The position numbers and the translations under genes were made by a program. From Shinella zoogloeoides (GTDB taxonomy: Bacteria > Pseudomonadota > Alphaproteobacteria > Rhizobiales > Rhizobiaceae), in assembly GCF_003574625.1 (NCBI RefSeq), contig NZ_QNUJ01000002.1:310001-374000 (forward strand): DNA of 64,000 nucleotides, given 5' to 3'. This document shows, one piece after another, positions 1-9,163 of the stretch; the first letter of the stretch is position 1; each line of letters begins with the position of its first letter. The notes under the pieces were generated by a model, which did no database searches, had not been told where the DNA came from, and worked only from the letters and a program-made list of their open reading frames with translations.

Positions 1-629
1 CCGTCGTCGGTCTCCTCCTGTCGCTCGCCCGGCAGAAGAGCCCGGTTCATGCCGTCGGCGTTCTCGGCATTGCCGAGAACCTGCCCTCCGGCACGGCGCT
101 GAAGCCCCGCGAGATCATCACCACCGGGTCGGGCCAGACCGTCGAGGTCTTCGATACCGACGCGGAAGGCCGCCTCATCCTTGCCGATTGCCTCTACTAT
201 ACGGCGACACGCTTCGAACCCTCCGCCATCGTCGATCTTGCGACGCTCACCTATTCCGTGATGCGCGGCCTCGGCTCGATCTTCGCCGGCCTCTTCAGTA
301 CGGACGACGCGATCGCCGCGCAGATGATCGCGGCCGGCGAGACGGTCGGCGAGCGCTTCTGGCAGCTGCCGCTTGACCGCGCCTATGACGAAGGGTTGAA
401 ATCGCCACTGGCGGACCTGCGCCACCATGCCAAGGACATGGAGGACGGCGATGCGCCCTATGCCGCCGCCTTCCTCCGCCATTTCACGGAAGACCGTCCC
501 TGGGTGCATCTCGACATCGCCGGCAAGGAGCTGGCTGGCGAGGATCGCCCGCTCGGCCGGGAAGGCGCCACGGCCTTCGGCGTTCAGATGCTGGAGGAAT
601 GGGTGCAGATGAATAGAAAGAGCGCTTGA
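1..629 (+). CDS. Leucyl aminopeptidase (M17) C-terminal part, 5' truncated by window edge
   Basis: The reading frame is open from the first bases (codons in phase with position 3) and gives about 208 residues of an M17 leucyl aminopeptidase, a metal-dependent cytosolic enzyme that removes N-terminal residues from peptides. The DTDAEGR motif, the family signature holding metal ligands and the catalytic arginine, lies at about 159-179. The C-terminal stretch with RHHAKDMEDG and a WVHLDIAG motif is also typical. The N-terminal domain lies outside the window. It sits 28 bp before a second peptidase-like gene and a peptide ABC transporter, which suggests a peptide-scavenging group. Confidence 0.9.
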   Translation, partial: VVGLLLSLARQKSPVHAVGVLGIAENLPSGTALKPREIITTGSGQTVEVFDTDAEGRLILADCLYYTATRFEPSAIVDLATLTYSVMRGLGSIFAGLFSTDDAIAAQMIAAGETVGERFWQLPLDRAYDEGLKSPLADLRHHAKDMEDGDAPYAAAFLRHFTEDRPWVHLDIAGKELAGEDRPLGREGATAFGVQMLEEWVQMNRKSA

Positions 630-657
630 CGCGACTTCGGCCTTGGGAGAGGGAAAC

Positions 658-1563
658 ATGTCGGATCGGATCAACAGCACGGAAGGGCGGGCACCGTTCC
701 GGGGCTACGAGACCTGGTACCGCGTCAGCGGCGACCTTCGCAGCGGCAAGCTGCCGGTGGTCATCTTGCATGGCGGACCGGGCGTCGCGCACAATTATGT
801 CGACGCCTACAAGCTGCTGGCCCGCGACGGCCGGACGGTCATCCATTACGATCAGCTTGGCTGCGGCAACTCCACCCTGCTGCCGGAAAAGGGCGCGGAC
901 TTCTGGACGCCGCAGCTCTTCATCGACGAGCTGGAAAGCCTCGTCGACCATCTCGGCATCCGAGGCGGCTTCCATGTGCTCGGCCAGAGCTGGGGCGGCA
1001 TGCTGGGCGCCGAATATGCCGTGCTGCAGCCCGAAGGCCTCGTCTCCCTGACCATCGCCAATTCGCCCGCCTCCATGAAGCTCTGGGTCGAGGAAGCCAA
1101 CCGGCTGCGCGCCGACCTGCCGCAGGACGTGCAGGACACGCTGACGCGGCACGAGACGGCCGGCACGACGGACCATGCGGATTACCAGCAGGCGACGAAC
1201 GTCTTCTACGAGCGGCATGTCTGCCGCGTCGTGCCCTTCCCGCCGGAGGTGACGGCGAGCTTCGAGCAGGCGGCGCGCAATCCCACCGTCTACACGCTGA
1301 TGAACGGGCCGAACGAATTCCACGTCATCGGCACGCTGAAGACCTGGAGCGTCATCGACCGCCTTCCGGCCGTCGACGTGCCGACGCTCATCATTTCCGG
1401 GCGCTACGACGAAGCCACGCCCGCCACGGTGCAGCCCTTCAAGGACGGCATCAAAGGCGCGCGCTGGGAAATATTCGAGCATTCCAGCCACATGCCGCAT
1501 GTCGAGGAACAGGAAAACTGCATGCGGGTGGTCGGGGACTTCCTCAATCAGCACGATCGATAG
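658..1563 (+). CDS. Proline iminopeptidase-family alpha/beta hydrolase (S33)
   Basis: This 301-residue protein is an alpha/beta hydrolase of the proline iminopeptidase / L-amino-acid amidase family. HGGPG at residues 38-42 forms the oxyanion region, GQSWGG places the nucleophile at Ser111, and a GRYDE acid and a C-terminal SSHMPH histidine complete the triad. The ATG at 658 follows a GGGAGAGGGA ribosome site. A TTG 15 bp upstream is possible but lacks this spacing. No signal peptide is seen, so it should act in the cytosol, releasing N-terminal proline or hydrolysing amino-acid amides. The peptide transporter gene begins 14 bp downstream, implying shared transcription. Confidence 0.85.
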   Translation: MSDRINSTEGRAPFRGYETWYRVSGDLRSGKLPVVILHGGPGVAHNYVDAYKLLARDGRTVIHYDQLGCGNSTLLPEKGADFWTPQLFIDELESLVDHLGIRGGFHVLGQSWGGMLGAEYAVLQPEGLVSLTIANSPASMKLWVEEANRLRADLPQDVQDTLTRHETAGTTDHADYQQATNVFYERHVCRVVPFPPEVTASFEQAARNPTVYTLMNGPNEFHVIGTLKTWSVIDRLPAVDVPTLIISGRYDEATPATVQPFKDGIKGARWEIFEHSSHMPHVEEQENCMRVVGDFLNQHDR

Positions 1564-1577
1564 AAAAGGGGACAGAC

Positions 1578-3239
1578 ATGAAGAAACTGCTTTTGACGGC
1601 CTCGACCGTCGCGCTCCTGGCCGGCGGATGGCTGGCTCCGGCGCAAGCCGAATACCAGCAGGACCACCGCGGCGGCACGATGCGCCTTCTCGCCCGCTCG
1701 GCGGCCGGCACGCTCGACCCGCATATCAACTACACCGACCAGGGCTGGCAGATGTATCAGCCGATCTATGACGGCCTCGTCGCCTTCCGCAAGGCCGAGG
1801 GCACGGACGGCTTCACCATCGTCCCGGACCTCGCCGAAGCGCTGCCGGAGGTCACCAACGACGGCAAGACCTTCACCTTCAAGCTGCGCAAGGGCATCAA
1901 GTTCTCCACCGGCCAGGAGGTCGGCGTGAAGGACGTGGTCGCCTCGTTCCAGCGTATCTTCAAGATTTCCGGCCCGACCTCGGGCACCTTCTATGCCGGC
2001 ATCGTCGGCGCGGACAAGTGCCTTGCCGAGACGAAGACCTGCACGCTGGAAGGCGGCGTCGTGGGTGACGAGGCCGCCGGCACCGTGACGATCAACATCG
2101 TCAAGCCGGATGCCGAATTCCTCTACAAGCTCGCCCTTCCCCACGCCGTGACGCTGCCGGCCGACACGCCCGCCGAGGATGCCGGCTCCGTGCCGATCCC
2201 GAGCACCGGCCCCTACATGATCTCGGCCTTCGACCCCAACAAGGGCATGACCGTCTCGCGCAACCCGCACTTCAAGCAGTGGAGCGAGGAAGCGCAGCCG
2301 GACGGCTATCCGGACGTGGTGCAGTACGACTTCGGCCTTTCGGAAGAAGCCGCCGTGACGGCGATCCAGAATGGCGAGGCGGACTGGATGTTCGACGCGC
2401 TGCCGAGCGACCGCCTTGGCGAACTCGGCACCAAGTACAAGGACCAGCTCCACATCGCGCCGCTTTCGGCCTGGTGGTATGCGCCGCTCAACACGCGCCT
2501 TGCGCCCTTTGACAACATCAAGGCCCGCCAGGCGGTGGCCTTCGCAATCGACCGCAACACGCTGGTCAAGCTCTTCGGCGGCAAGGTTCTCGCCTCCCCG
2601 GTCTGCCAGGTCCTGCCACCGGACTTCCCCGGCCATGTCGACTATTGCCCCTATACGAAGGATCCGGGCGCCAAGTGGTCGGCTCCCGATCTCGAAAAGG
2701 CCAAGCAGCTTGTCGAGGAATCCGGCACCAAGGGCCAGAAGGTCACGATCATCGTCGAGGATACCGCGGTCTCGCGTTCGATCGGCGTCTACCTGCAGAG
2801 CGTCCTAACGAGCATCGGCTATGTCGCCGACGTCAAGCCGATCTCCGCCAACATCCAGTTCACCTATATCCAGAACACCAACAACAAGGTGCAGATGTCG
2901 GTGACCCAGTGGTACAAGGACTATCCGGCCGCTTCCGACTTCCTGCACATCCTGTTCGGCTGCGCCTCGTTCCGCGAAGGTTCGGACGCCTCGATCAACA
3001 TTGCAGGCTTCTGCGACGAGGCGATCGATGCCAAGATGCAGAAGGCGCTCGACCTCGGCGTGACCGACCAGGCCGCGGCAGACGCGCTCTGGGCCGAGAT
3101 CGACCATGAAGTCACCGACCAGGCGCCGGCCGTCGGCCTCTTCACGCCCAAGCGCCTCGACTTCGTCAGCAAGCGCCTCGGCAACTTCCAGTTCAACCCC
3201 CAGTTCAACTGGATGATCACCCAGTCCTGGGTACAGTAA
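1578..3239 (+). CDS. Family 5 extracellular solute-binding protein (peptide type) of ABC transporter
   Basis: This 553-residue protein has a clear signal peptide (MKK start, hydrophobic core, cleavage after about residue 24 at AQA) and the SBP family 5 fold used by DppA/OppA/NikA proteins. It would capture peptides or peptide-like ligands in the periplasm. The start has a strong AAAGGGG site. It heads a five-gene transporter operon (1578-7198) behind two peptidase-type genes. Several cysteines in the mid-region (for example around KCLAETKTC) are more than usual for the family. The exact ligand cannot be read from sequence. Confidence 0.9.
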   Translation: MKKLLLTASTVALLAGGWLAPAQAEYQQDHRGGTMRLLARSAAGTLDPHINYTDQGWQMYQPIYDGLVAFRKAEGTDGFTIVPDLAEALPEVTNDGKTFTFKLRKGIKFSTGQEVGVKDVVASFQRIFKISGPTSGTFYAGIVGADKCLAETKTCTLEGGVVGDEAAGTVTINIVKPDAEFLYKLALPHAVTLPADTPAEDAGSVPIPSTGPYMISAFDPNKGMTVSRNPHFKQWSEEAQPDGYPDVVQYDFGLSEEAAVTAIQNGEADWMFDALPSDRLGELGTKYKDQLHIAPLSAWWYAPLNTRLAPFDNIKARQAVAFAIDRNTLVKLFGGKVLASPVCQVLPPDFPGHVDYCPYTKDPGAKWSAPDLEKAKQLVEESGTKGQKVTIIVEDTAVSRSIGVYLQSVLTSIGYVADVKPISANIQFTYIQNTNNKVQMSVTQWYKDYPAASDFLHILFGCASFREGSDASINIAGFCDEAIDAKMQKALDLGVTDQAAADALWAEIDHEVTDQAPAVGLFTPKRLDFVSKRLGNFQFNPQFNWMITQSWVQ

Positions 3240-3259
3240 GACCCGGCGGAGGGGTTTGC

Positions 3260-4276
3260 GTGTCGAATGAAGCCGTTGCCGTGCAGCGCCGGACGCGGGG
3301 GCCATGGGCCCTCGCTTTCGCGCGGCTGAGGCGCAACAGGGCCGCGATGGCGTCCCTTAGCGTCTTCCTCATCATCGTCCTCGCCTGTCTCAGCGCGCCG
3401 CTCTACGCGCGCTGGGCGGGCGTCGATCCGTTCACGTCGACGCTCGACGCGGTCATCCACGTCGACGGCGTGGAGGTTCCGGTGATGGAGCCTTCGACGG
3501 AAGGCCTCGGGCTCGGCTACACGCCGATCGGCCCGACCTGGGAACTCGGCAACTACTTCCTCGGCTCGGACAACCAGGGCCGCGACGTCATGGCCCGCCT
3601 CCTTTACGGCGGGCTGAATTCCCTGATGATCGCGGGGGCCGCGACCATCTTCACGCTGATCATCGGCACGGCGGCGGGCCTGACGGCCGGCTATTTCGGC
3701 GGCCTCACCGACACGGTGCTGTCGCGCCTGCTCGACGTCCTCTGGGCGTTTCCGATCTACCTGCTCGCAATCTCGCTTTCCATCGTGACGATCGCGCAGG
3801 GCATTTCCATCGGGCCGATCCTCATCGAATCCGGCAGTCTCTGGCTGCCGGTCATCATCATCGGCATCGTCTACGTGCCCTATGTGGCCCGGCCGATCCG
3901 CGGCCAGGTACTCTCGCTGCGCAACAGCGAATTCGTGCTCGCCGCCATCAATCTCGGCGTTCCCGGCTGGCGCATTCTCCTGCGCGACATCCAGCCGAAC
4001 ATCACGACGACCCTCATCGTCTTCGTGCCGCTGATGATGGCGCTGAACATGCTGACGGAATCGGCGCTGTCCTTCCTGTCCATCGGCGTGCAACCGCCGG
4101 CGGCAAGCTGGGGCACGATCATCCAGGACGGACAGGCGCTGCTCTATACGCGCCCGCTCGTGGCGCTCGCGCCGGGCATCGCCATCGCGCTGTCCGTCAT
4201 GGTCCTCAACGTCTTCGGCGACGGTCTGCGCGATGCGCTCGACCCGCGCTCGAAGGTCCAACTGGGGCGCACGTGA
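3260..4276 (+). CDS. Peptide-type ABC transporter permease, DppC-like
   Basis: This 338-residue inner-membrane permease belongs to the DppC/OppC group. It has an N-terminal cytoplasmic stretch, a first membrane segment at about residues 30-50, a longer than usual periplasmic region carrying GSDNQGRDVMARLLYG, and the EAA-type loop near LGVPGWRILLRDI. It starts with GTG at 3260 after a GGCGGAGGGG site. The DppC-like subunit comes before the DppB-like one, the reverse of the usual order. Its stop overlaps the next start by 4 bp, so the two permeases are translationally coupled. Confidence 0.9.
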   Translation: MSNEAVAVQRRTRGPWALAFARLRRNRAAMASLSVFLIIVLACLSAPLYARWAGVDPFTSTLDAVIHVDGVEVPVMEPSTEGLGLGYTPIGPTWELGNYFLGSDNQGRDVMARLLYGGLNSLMIAGAATIFTLIIGTAAGLTAGYFGGLTDTVLSRLLDVLWAFPIYLLAISLSIVTIAQGISIGPILIESGSLWLPVIIIGIVYVPYVARPIRGQVLSLRNSEFVLAAINLGVPGWRILLRDIQPNITTTLIVFVPLMMALNMLTESALSFLSIGVQPPAASWGTIIQDGQALLYTRPLVALAPGIAIALSVMVLNVFGDGLRDALDPRSKVQLGRT

Positions 4277-5247
4277 TGATCTACGCCATCCTGCGCCGCT
4301 TCGGTCAGATGCTGTTCGTCATGTTCGGCATTTCCGTGATCGTCTTCCTGATCTTCTTCGCAACGCCCGGCTCCGATCCCGCCGCGCGCATCGCGGGCCG
4401 CAACGCCTCGCCCGAGGTGCTGGAGGCCGTGCGCCACTCCTTCGGCTTCGACCGCCCGCTCTATGTCCAGTACGGGCTGATGATGCAGAAGATCTTCGTC
4501 ACCGGCGACCTCACCTCCTTCGTCAACCGCGGCTGGAAGGTCGTGCCGGCCGTGCTCGATGCCATCCCCGTCACGCTGTCGCTGGTCTTCGGCGCGGCGA
4601 TCCTGTGGGTGGTGATCTCCGTCATCATCGGCATCGTGGCGGCCGCCACGCGCGACAGCTGGCTGGACAAGCTCCTGATGGCGCTCGGCCTCATCGGCAT
4701 TTCCATGCCCGTCTACTGGCTCGGCGAGGTGATGAACCTCATCACCCAGAGCCGCTATCACGATACCTGGCTGTTCTCCTGGGTACCGCCGCTCGGCTAC
4801 AAGCCGCTGATGAGCGACCCGAAGGGCTGGTTCCTGACGCTGGTCATTCCATGGATCACGCTCGCCGTGCTCTATATCGGCATCTATGGCCGCGTGCTGC
4901 GCGCCGCGATCATCGAATCCATGCAGGAGGACTTCATCCGCACCGCGCGGGCCAAGGGCCTGTCGGAGACGCGCATCCTGCTGCGCCATGCCCTGCGCAC
5001 CTCGCTGATCGCCTTCGTCACCCTGTTCGGCCTCGATTTCGGCGCGCTCGTCGGCGGCTCGGCGCTGCTGACCGAGGTGGTGTTCGGCCTCAACGGCATC
5101 GGCAAGCTCACCTATGACGCCATGCAGAACCTCGACCTGCCGATGATCATGGCGACGGTGATGTATGCCTCGATGTTCGTCGTCATTGCCAATGCGGTGG
5201 TCGACTTCGTCTATATCCTTCTCGATCCCCGTGTGAGGACGTCATGA
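4273..5247 (+). CDS. Peptide-type ABC transporter permease, DppB-like
   Basis: This 324-residue permease resembles DppB/OppB. It opens with a membrane segment in the characteristic ILRRFGQMLFVMFGIS context, keeps the GFDRPLYVQYG motif after the first periplasmic loop, and has the EAA loop near RTARAKGLSETRILLRHALR. It would form the membrane channel with the preceding DppC-like protein. Start choices are GTG at 4273, overlapping the previous stop, or ATG at 4276. It ends in a TGATG overlap with the first ATPase gene. Confidence 0.9.
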   Translation: MMIYAILRRFGQMLFVMFGISVIVFLIFFATPGSDPAARIAGRNASPEVLEAVRHSFGFDRPLYVQYGLMMQKIFVTGDLTSFVNRGWKVVPAVLDAIPVTLSLVFGAAILWVVISVIIGIVAAATRDSWLDKLLMALGLIGISMPVYWLGEVMNLITQSRYHDTWLFSWVPPLGYKPLMSDPKGWFLTLVIPWITLAVLYIGIYGRVLRAAIIESMQEDFIRTARAKGLSETRILLRHALRTSLIAFVTLFGLDFGALVGGSALLTEVVFGLNGIGKLTYDAMQNLDLPMIMATVMYASMFVVIANAVVDFVYILLDPRVRTS

Positions 5248-6203
5248 TGCTCTCCGTGCGCGACCTCAGGGTATCGTTCCGCACCGAAGACGGCCTGGTG
5301 CGAGCCATCGACGGCGTCTCCTTCGACCTCGACGAGGGCGAGATCCTCGGCGTCGTCGGCGAATCCGGCTCCGGCAAGACCGTCTCGCTCCTGGCGGTGA
5401 TGGGCCTCATCACCGATCCCAACGCCACGATCGAAGGCTCGATCCGCTACAAGGGCCGCGAGCTGATCGGGCTTCCCGCCCGCGAGCTCAGGCGCCTGCG
5501 CGGCAACGAGATCGCCATGATCTTCCAGGATCCGATGACGGCGCTGACGCCCGTCTACACGATCGGCTGGCAGATTGCCGAGCAGATCCGCGCCCACCGG
5601 AGCATCAGCAAGGCGAAGGCCTTGGCCCAGGTGGAGGAACTGCTGGCGGAAGTGAACTTCCCCAATCCGCGCGAGGCCATGTCGCGCTATCCGCACCAGC
5701 TTTCCGGCGGCATGCGCCAACGTGCGGTCATCGCCATGGCGCTGTCCTGCAATCCGGCGCTGCTGGTGGCGGACGAGCCGACGACGGCGCTCGACGTCAC
5801 CGTGCAGGCCGGCATTCTCGACCTCGTGCGCAAGCTGCGGTCCACGCACAATTCGGCAGTCGTCTTCATCACGCACGACATGGGCGTGGTCTCCGAGCTC
5901 GCCGACCGGGTGATGGTCATGTATGCGGGCCGGGTGGTGGAGCGTGGCAGCCGCGCGGCGCTGTTCTCCGATCCGCGCCATCCCTATACCCGCGCGCTGC
6001 TCGGCTCGATCCCGCCGCTGACCGGCGACAAGCCCCATCGCCTGCCGGCCATTCCGGGCTCGCCGCCATCGCTGCTGCGCCTGCCGCAGGGTTGCGCCTT
6101 CGGGCCGCGCTGTCCGGTGCGCTTCGAAGCCTGCACGGCGGAAAAGCCGGCCCTTGGAAGCGGCCCCCACGCCGCCGCCTGCCTCCGCGAGGCGCAAGCA
6201 TGA
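5244..6203 (+). CDS. Peptide-type ABC transporter ATPase, DppD-like
   Basis: This 319-residue ATPase has Walker A GESGSGKT at residues 39-46, the LSGGM signature, Walker [13 protein letters not shown], and the C-terminal oligopeptide/dipeptide domain with a cysteine-containing GPRCP motif that marks DppD/OppD proteins. It energises the transporter with the following DppF-like subunit. ATG at 5244 overlaps the upstream stop by 4 bp, and its own stop overlaps the next gene by 4 bp. Confidence 0.92.
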   Translation: MMLSVRDLRVSFRTEDGLVRAIDGVSFDLDEGEILGVVGESGSGKTVSLLAVMGLITDPNATIEGSIRYKGRELIGLPARELRRLRGNEIAMIFQDPMTALTPVYTIGWQIAEQIRAHRSISKAKALAQVEELLAEVNFPNPREAMSRYPHQLSGGMRQRAVIAMALSCNPALLVADEPTTALDVTVQAGILDLVRKLRSTHNSAVVFITHDMGVVSELADRVMVMYAGRVVERGSRAALFSDPRHPYTRALLGSIPPLTGDKPHRLPAIPGSPPSLLRLPQGCAFGPRCPVRFEACTAEKPALGSGPHAAACLREAQA

Positions 6204-7198
6204 GCGACACGATGACCAAGACCGAAGGCCCCATCCTCGAAACCCGCGCGCTGATGAAGCGCTTTTCGATCGGCAGCCGCTTTTCGGCGGAAGGCCGGCG
6301 CACCGTCCATGCCGTCGACAACGTGTCTCTGACGGTACGGCGCGGCGAGACTCTGGGTCTCGTCGGCGAATCGGGATGCGGCAAGTCCACGCTCGCGCGC
6401 TGTCTCGTGCGGCTCTACGACATCACCGACGGCAAGCTGTTCTTCGAGGGCGAGGACATCACGGGCAGGTCGCTGAACGAGTTGCGGCCGATGCGCCGCC
6501 GCCTGCAGATGGTGTTCCAGGACCCGTCCGCCTCGCTCAATCCGCGCCGCCGCGTCGGCGACCTCGTCGCCGAGCCGCTGCGCATCCACACGAAGCTCTC
6601 GACCGCCGAGATCAACCGGCGCGTCGCCGAACTCTTCGACATCGTCGGCCTCCTGCCGGACCATGTCACGCGCTATCCGCACGAATTTTCCGGCGGCCAG
6701 CGCCAGCGCGTCGGCATCGCGCGGGCCATCGCGCTCAATCCGGACCTCGTGGTGCTGGACGAGCCCGTCTCGGCGCTCGACGTGTCGGTGCAGGCGCAGA
6801 TCGTCAACCTGCTCGCCGACCTGCAGGAGAAGCTGAACCTCACCTATATCTTCATCGCCCACGACCTGTCCGTGGTGCGCCAGGTCTCGACCCGCATTGC
6901 GGTGATGTATCTGGGATCCGTGGTCGAGGAAGGCCCGGCGGAAGCGGTGTTCTCCGCACCCGCCCATCCCTACAGCCAGGCGCTGATCTCCGCCGTGCCG
7001 GTGGTGGAGACGACGCCCGGCGGATCGCGCCGGCGCATTCTCCTGACCGGCGACGTGCCGAGCCCGCTCAACCCGCCCTCCGGCTGCCGCTTCCACCCGC
7101 GCTGCCCGATCGCGCAGGACCGCTGCCGCACGGAGCGGCCCGAGCCGACGGCCTATGAGGGCGGCCGCAAGGTCGCCTGCCACTTCCCGACGATCTGA
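6200..7198 (+). CDS. Peptide-type ABC transporter ATPase, DppF-like
   Basis: This 332-residue ATPase is the DppF/OppF partner. Walker A GESGCGKS is at about residues 56-63, followed by the signature FSGGQRQR, Walker [12 protein letters not shown], and the C-terminal domain with a FHPRCP motif. The frame is open further upstream, but ATG at 6200 forms the ATGA overlap with the previous gene and begins the conserved region, so I chose it. It is the last gene of the operon and faces iolD, with a GC-rich hairpin in the 33 bp between them. Confidence 0.92.
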   Translation: MSDTMTKTEGPILETRALMKRFSIGSRFSAEGRRTVHAVDNVSLTVRRGETLGLVGESGCGKSTLARCLVRLYDITDGKLFFEGEDITGRSLNELRPMRRRLQMVFQDPSASLNPRRRVGDLVAEPLRIHTKLSTAEINRRVAELFDIVGLLPDHVTRYPHEFSGGQRQRVGIARAIALNPDLVVLDEPVSALDVSVQAQIVNLLADLQEKLNLTYIFIAHDLSVVRQVSTRIAVMYLGSVVEEGPAEAVFSAPAHPYSQALISAVPVVETTPGGSRRRILLTGDVPSPLNPPSGCRFHPRCPIAQDRCRTERPEPTAYEGGRKVACHFPTI

Positions 7199-7222
7199 GG
7201 CCGCCGGCTTTCGTCGGCGGCC
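7199..7222. terminator. Hairpin between convergent dppF-like gene and iolD
   Basis: GGCCGCCG (7199-7206) and CGGCGGCC (7215-7222) form a perfect 8-bp stem with an 8-base loop between two convergent genes. There is no U-tract on either side. The position suggests a bidirectional transcription end. Confidence 0.5.
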
Positions 7223-7231
7223 GTGTCGGCG

Positions 7232-9073
7232 TCAGACGCCGACGCGCTGCTTCTTGCGGCCGGCCTGCTGGTCTGCGGCGGCGGCGTTGACTGCGGACCG
7301 TGCGCTCACCTGCGGCACGCCGACATCCCACCAGGCATCGCCCGGCGTCCAGGTGAAGGCATCGGAAACGATGGTGATGACCGTGGTGCGATCCGTGGTC
7401 TGCGCCCATTCGACCGCATCGCCGAGATCGGCAAGGCTCTCGACATGGCGCGTCAGCGCGCCCATCGCCTCGGCGTGCTTGGCGAAGTCGACGGCGAAGG
7501 GCTCCTTGACGCGGCAATCCTTGATCAGGTTGTTGAAGCCCGGCGTGCCCTTGGCGTTCTGCAGGCGGTTGATGACCGCATAGCCGCCGTTGTCGCAGAC
7601 GATGAGGATCATCTTGTGGCCGGAAAGCACGGTCGAGTAGATGTCCGAATTCATCATCATGTAGGTGCCATCGCCGATCATCACGATGGGCGTGCGGGTC
7701 GGGTCGGCCATGGCCGCACCCCAACCGGCGGCGATCTCGTAGCCCATGCAGGAGAAGCCGAACTCGCAGTCGAAAGTGTTGGGCGCCTTGACGCGCCAGT
7801 TCTTCATCACCTCGCCCGGCAGGCCGCCGGCAGCGGTGATGAGGAGGTCGCGCTCCCTCGCTTTGGAATTGACGATGCCGACGACCTGGGCATAGGTCGG
7901 CACCGGCGCGTTGGTCGGCTTCTGGTAGCCGTCGAGCGCGGCATTCCATTTGGCGAATTCCTGCCGGCCCTTTTCCGTCCAGCCGGCATCCGCCCTGTAG
8001 TCGCCGATGGCGGCTTCGAGCTCGCTCACCGTCTCCAGCGCATCGCCGACGACGGCAACGGCGCGGTGCTTGTTCGCGTCCCAGCGCGCCGCGTTGATCG
8101 AGACGAAACGGGCATCCGGCGAAAACGCCGTCCACGAGCCGGTGGTGAAATCCATAAGGCGCGTGCCGACGGCCAGCACCACGTCGGCCTCGCCGGCCAG
8201 CGCATTGGCCGAGGTCGAGCCGACGATGCCGATGGGGCCGACATGAGCCGGATGGTCATGGGTGACGGTGCCCTTGCCGGCAATGGTCTCGCAAAGCGGG
8301 ATGCCGTGCTTTTCCGCGAAGGCCGCAAGCGCCGCCTCCGCGCCGGAATAGCGCACGCCGCCGCCGGAGATGATCAGCGGACGCTTGGCCGCCTTCAGCA
8401 CGCGAACGGCCTCGGCGAGGCTGCCGCGATCCGGCCGCGGGCGCGGGGCCTTATGGACGGTCGGCGCGAAGAAGCTTTCCGGATAATCCCAGGCGATCTC
8501 CTGCACGTCCTGCGGCAGGCCAATGAAGGCCGGGCCGCAATCGGCCGGGTCCAGCATGACGGCGACGGCCTGCGGCAGCGAGGCGATGATCTGCTCGGGA
8601 TGGGTGATGCGATCCCAGTAGCGCGTCACGGCCTTGAAGGCGTCGTTGACGGTGATCGTCGGATTGCCGAAATGCTCGACCTGCTGCATGACCGGGTCGG
8701 GCCGGCGATTGACGAAGCTGTCGCCGGCCAGCAGCAGCACGGGCAGGCGGTTGGTATGCGCCACGCCCGCCGCCGTCACCATGTTCAGCGCGCCGGGGCC
8801 GATGGAGCTGGTCGCCACCATGATCTGGCGGCGGCGCGTCGCCTTGGCGAAGCCGATGGCGGCGAGCGCCATGGACTGCTCGTTCTGGCCGCGCCAGGTC
8901 GGCAGCGTATCCTTCACCGCTTCCAGCGCCTCGGAAAGGCAGGTAACGTTGCCGTGGCCGAAAATGGCGAAGACGCCGGGAAACAGCGGCTCGCGCTTGC
9001 CGTCGATCTCGGTGAACTGGTTGCAGAGATAACGCACCAGGGCTTGCGCCATGGTCAGGCGGATGGTGGACAT
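7232..9073 (-). CDS. iolD: 3D-(3,5/4)-trihydroxycyclohexane-1,2-dione hydrolase (IolD)
   Basis: This 613-residue thiamine-diphosphate enzyme matches IolD, which opens the ring of trihydroxycyclohexane-1,2-dione to 5-deoxy-glucuronate in inositol catabolism. The N-terminal PYR domain has catalytic Glu65 in RGQNEQ. A central domain follows, and the PP domain carries the thiamine-diphosphate motif beginning GDGTYMMMN and ending at DNGGY. The length is normal for the family. A TTGCAA-type element lies 72 bp upstream of the start. The next two pathway genes iolB and iolC are not adjacent, unlike many rhizobial clusters. Confidence 0.94.
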   Translation of the reverse strand: MSTIRLTMAQALVRYLCNQFTEIDGKREPLFPGVFAIFGHGNVTCLSEALEAVKDTLPTWRGQNEQSMALAAIGFAKATRRRQIMVATSSIGPGALNMVTAAGVAHTNRLPVLLLAGDSFVNRRPDPVMQQVEHFGNPTITVNDAFKAVTRYWDRITHPEQIIASLPQAVAVMLDPADCGPAFIGLPQDVQEIAWDYPESFFAPTVHKAPRPRPDRGSLAEAVRVLKAAKRPLIISGGGVRYSGAEAALAAFAEKHGIPLCETIAGKGTVTHDHPAHVGPIGIVGSTSANALAGEADVVLAVGTRLMDFTTGSWTAFSPDARFVSINAARWDANKHRAVAVVGDALETVSELEAAIGDYRADAGWTEKGRQEFAKWNAALDGYQKPTNAPVPTYAQVVGIVNSKARERDLLITAAGGLPGEVMKNWRVKAPNTFDCEFGFSCMGYEIAAGWGAAMADPTRTPIVMIGDGTYMMMNSDIYSTVLSGHKMILIVCDNGGYAVINRLQNAKGTPGFNNLIKDCRVKEPFAVDFAKHAEAMGALTRHVESLADLGDAVEWAQTTDRTTVITIVSDAFTWTPGDAWWDVGVPQVSARSAVNAAAADQQAGRKKQRVGV

Positions 9074-9144
9074 GGTAAACCTCCCTGAGCCGGCCTTCCG
9101 GCGCCGGCTCCTATCGAGAAACTTTTATTTCATACTAATTTATT

Positions 9145-9162
9145 TTGCAATACTCGTTGCAA
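9145..9162. promoter_or_regulatory. Candidate IolR operator upstream of iolD (site a)
   Basis: TTGCAA, six bases, TTGCAA stands in an AT-rich island between the upstream dehydrogenase gene and iolD. Related TTGCAA or TTGCAATA elements occur in five other promoter regions of this cluster (near 10391, 12433, 19521, 21728 and 27130). Assignment to the RpiR regulator encoded at 11465-12376 is inference. Confidence 0.5.
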
Positions 9163-9163
9163 T

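Noticed and set aside
484-1554. Long open frame on the minus strand opposite the iminopeptidase gene
   Set aside because: It mirrors the plus-strand gene in a GC-rich background, has no recognisable domain and no ribosome site, so it is an antisense shadow.
7223-9088. A 621-codon plus-strand frame opposite iolD
   Set aside because: Composition is Arg/Gly/Asp/His-rich and lacks motifs; iolD on the minus strand has complete family motifs.
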